Source: Pelagibacteraceae bacterium BACL5 MAG-120820-bin39 (GTDB taxonomy: Bacteria > Pseudomonadota > Alphaproteobacteria > Pelagibacterales > Pelagibacteraceae). From it: DNA of 6,200 nt. The DNA lies in assembly GCA_001438335.1 (NCBI GenBank), contig LIBV01000055.1, positions 1-6,200 on the forward strand, in the 5' to 3' direction. This document shows positions 6,156 to 6,200 of the stretch, one piece after another (within the stretch, counting starts at the first letter, position 1; each line of letters begins with the position of its first letter). Under the pieces are notes generated by a model. The model was not told the origin of the DNA. It made no database searches and was given only the letters and a program-made list of their open reading frames with translations. Position numbers and translations under genes: made by a program.

Positions 6156-6200
6156 TAATTATTTTTCCACTTAATACTACATCCGATACTTGGAATTTGC
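6155..6200 (-). CDS. C-terminal tail of probable thioredoxin-family protein (partial)
   Basis: Reading leftward from the window edge, one frame gives QIPSIGCSIKWKNN and then TAA at 6157-6155, whose last base is the A of the GT4 ATG. The PSIGCxIKWK tail is one I recall from the C-terminus of bacterial thioredoxin-family/AhpC-TSA-like proteins, so this is probably the end of such a gene. Only 14 codons are visible, with no active-site motif, so the assignment rests on that tail and on the TAATG coupling. It would be the upstream partner of the GT4 gene in the same transcript. Confidence 0.5.
   Translation of the reverse strand, partial: QIPSIGCSIKWKNN

Overview
The window is a compact, very AT-rich bacterial segment. 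Most stop codons are TAA, intergenic gaps are tens of bases at most, and several neighbouring genes overlap by 1 to 11 bases. The transporter proteins are of proteobacterial type. Together this resembles a streamlined marine alphaproteobacterium of the SAR11/Pelagibacterales kind. That is an inference from style and gene content, because there is no rRNA or other lineage marker here.

Left half (1-3728, all on +): the 3' part of a divergent aminopropyltransferase (spermidine-synthase fold) gene is followed after 60 bases by a transport operon. The operon encodes a periplasmic substrate-binding protein of the octopine/nopaline/LAO (lysine-arginine-ornithine) class and two inner-membrane permeases of the HisQ/HisM (OccQ/OccM) class. 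A Fe(II)/2-oxoglutarate dioxygenase of the phytanoyl-CoA dioxygenase (PhyH) superfamily follows at the end. The permeases overlap by one base and the dioxygenase starts one base after the second permease, so they look co-transcribed and translationally coupled. No ATPase gene is in the window. A strong 15-bp stem-loop lies between the binding-protein gene and the first permease and ends 2 bases before the permease start codon. A plausible reading is uptake of a basic or N-substituted (opine-like) amino acid, perhaps followed by hydroxylation or oxidation. The substrate cannot be fixed from sequence.

Right half (3718-6200): a DUF6165 gene (-) converges on the dioxygenase with an 11-base overlap. 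It is divergent, across only 31 bases, from a family 9 glycosyltransferase (heptosyltransferase type, +). That gene converges with an 8-base overlap on a GT4-type glycosyltransferase (-). The two glycosyltransferase stop codons lie inside one 8-bp palindrome within a longer A/T inverted repeat that could serve both strands as a weak terminator. At the right edge, upstream of the GT4 gene on the - strand, is the last part of another gene whose C-terminal residues resemble the tail of a thioredoxin-family protein; its stop codon overlaps the GT4 start. This half looks like a cell-surface polysaccharide or LPS locus.

Nothing in the window amounts to a clear new defence, mobile or RNA system. No tRNA, rRNA, CRISPR array or insertion sequence was seen. 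The most useful leads are the intercistronic hairpin, the binding-site changes in the transporter, the degenerate aminopropyltransferase and the dioxygenase attached to the transport operon.
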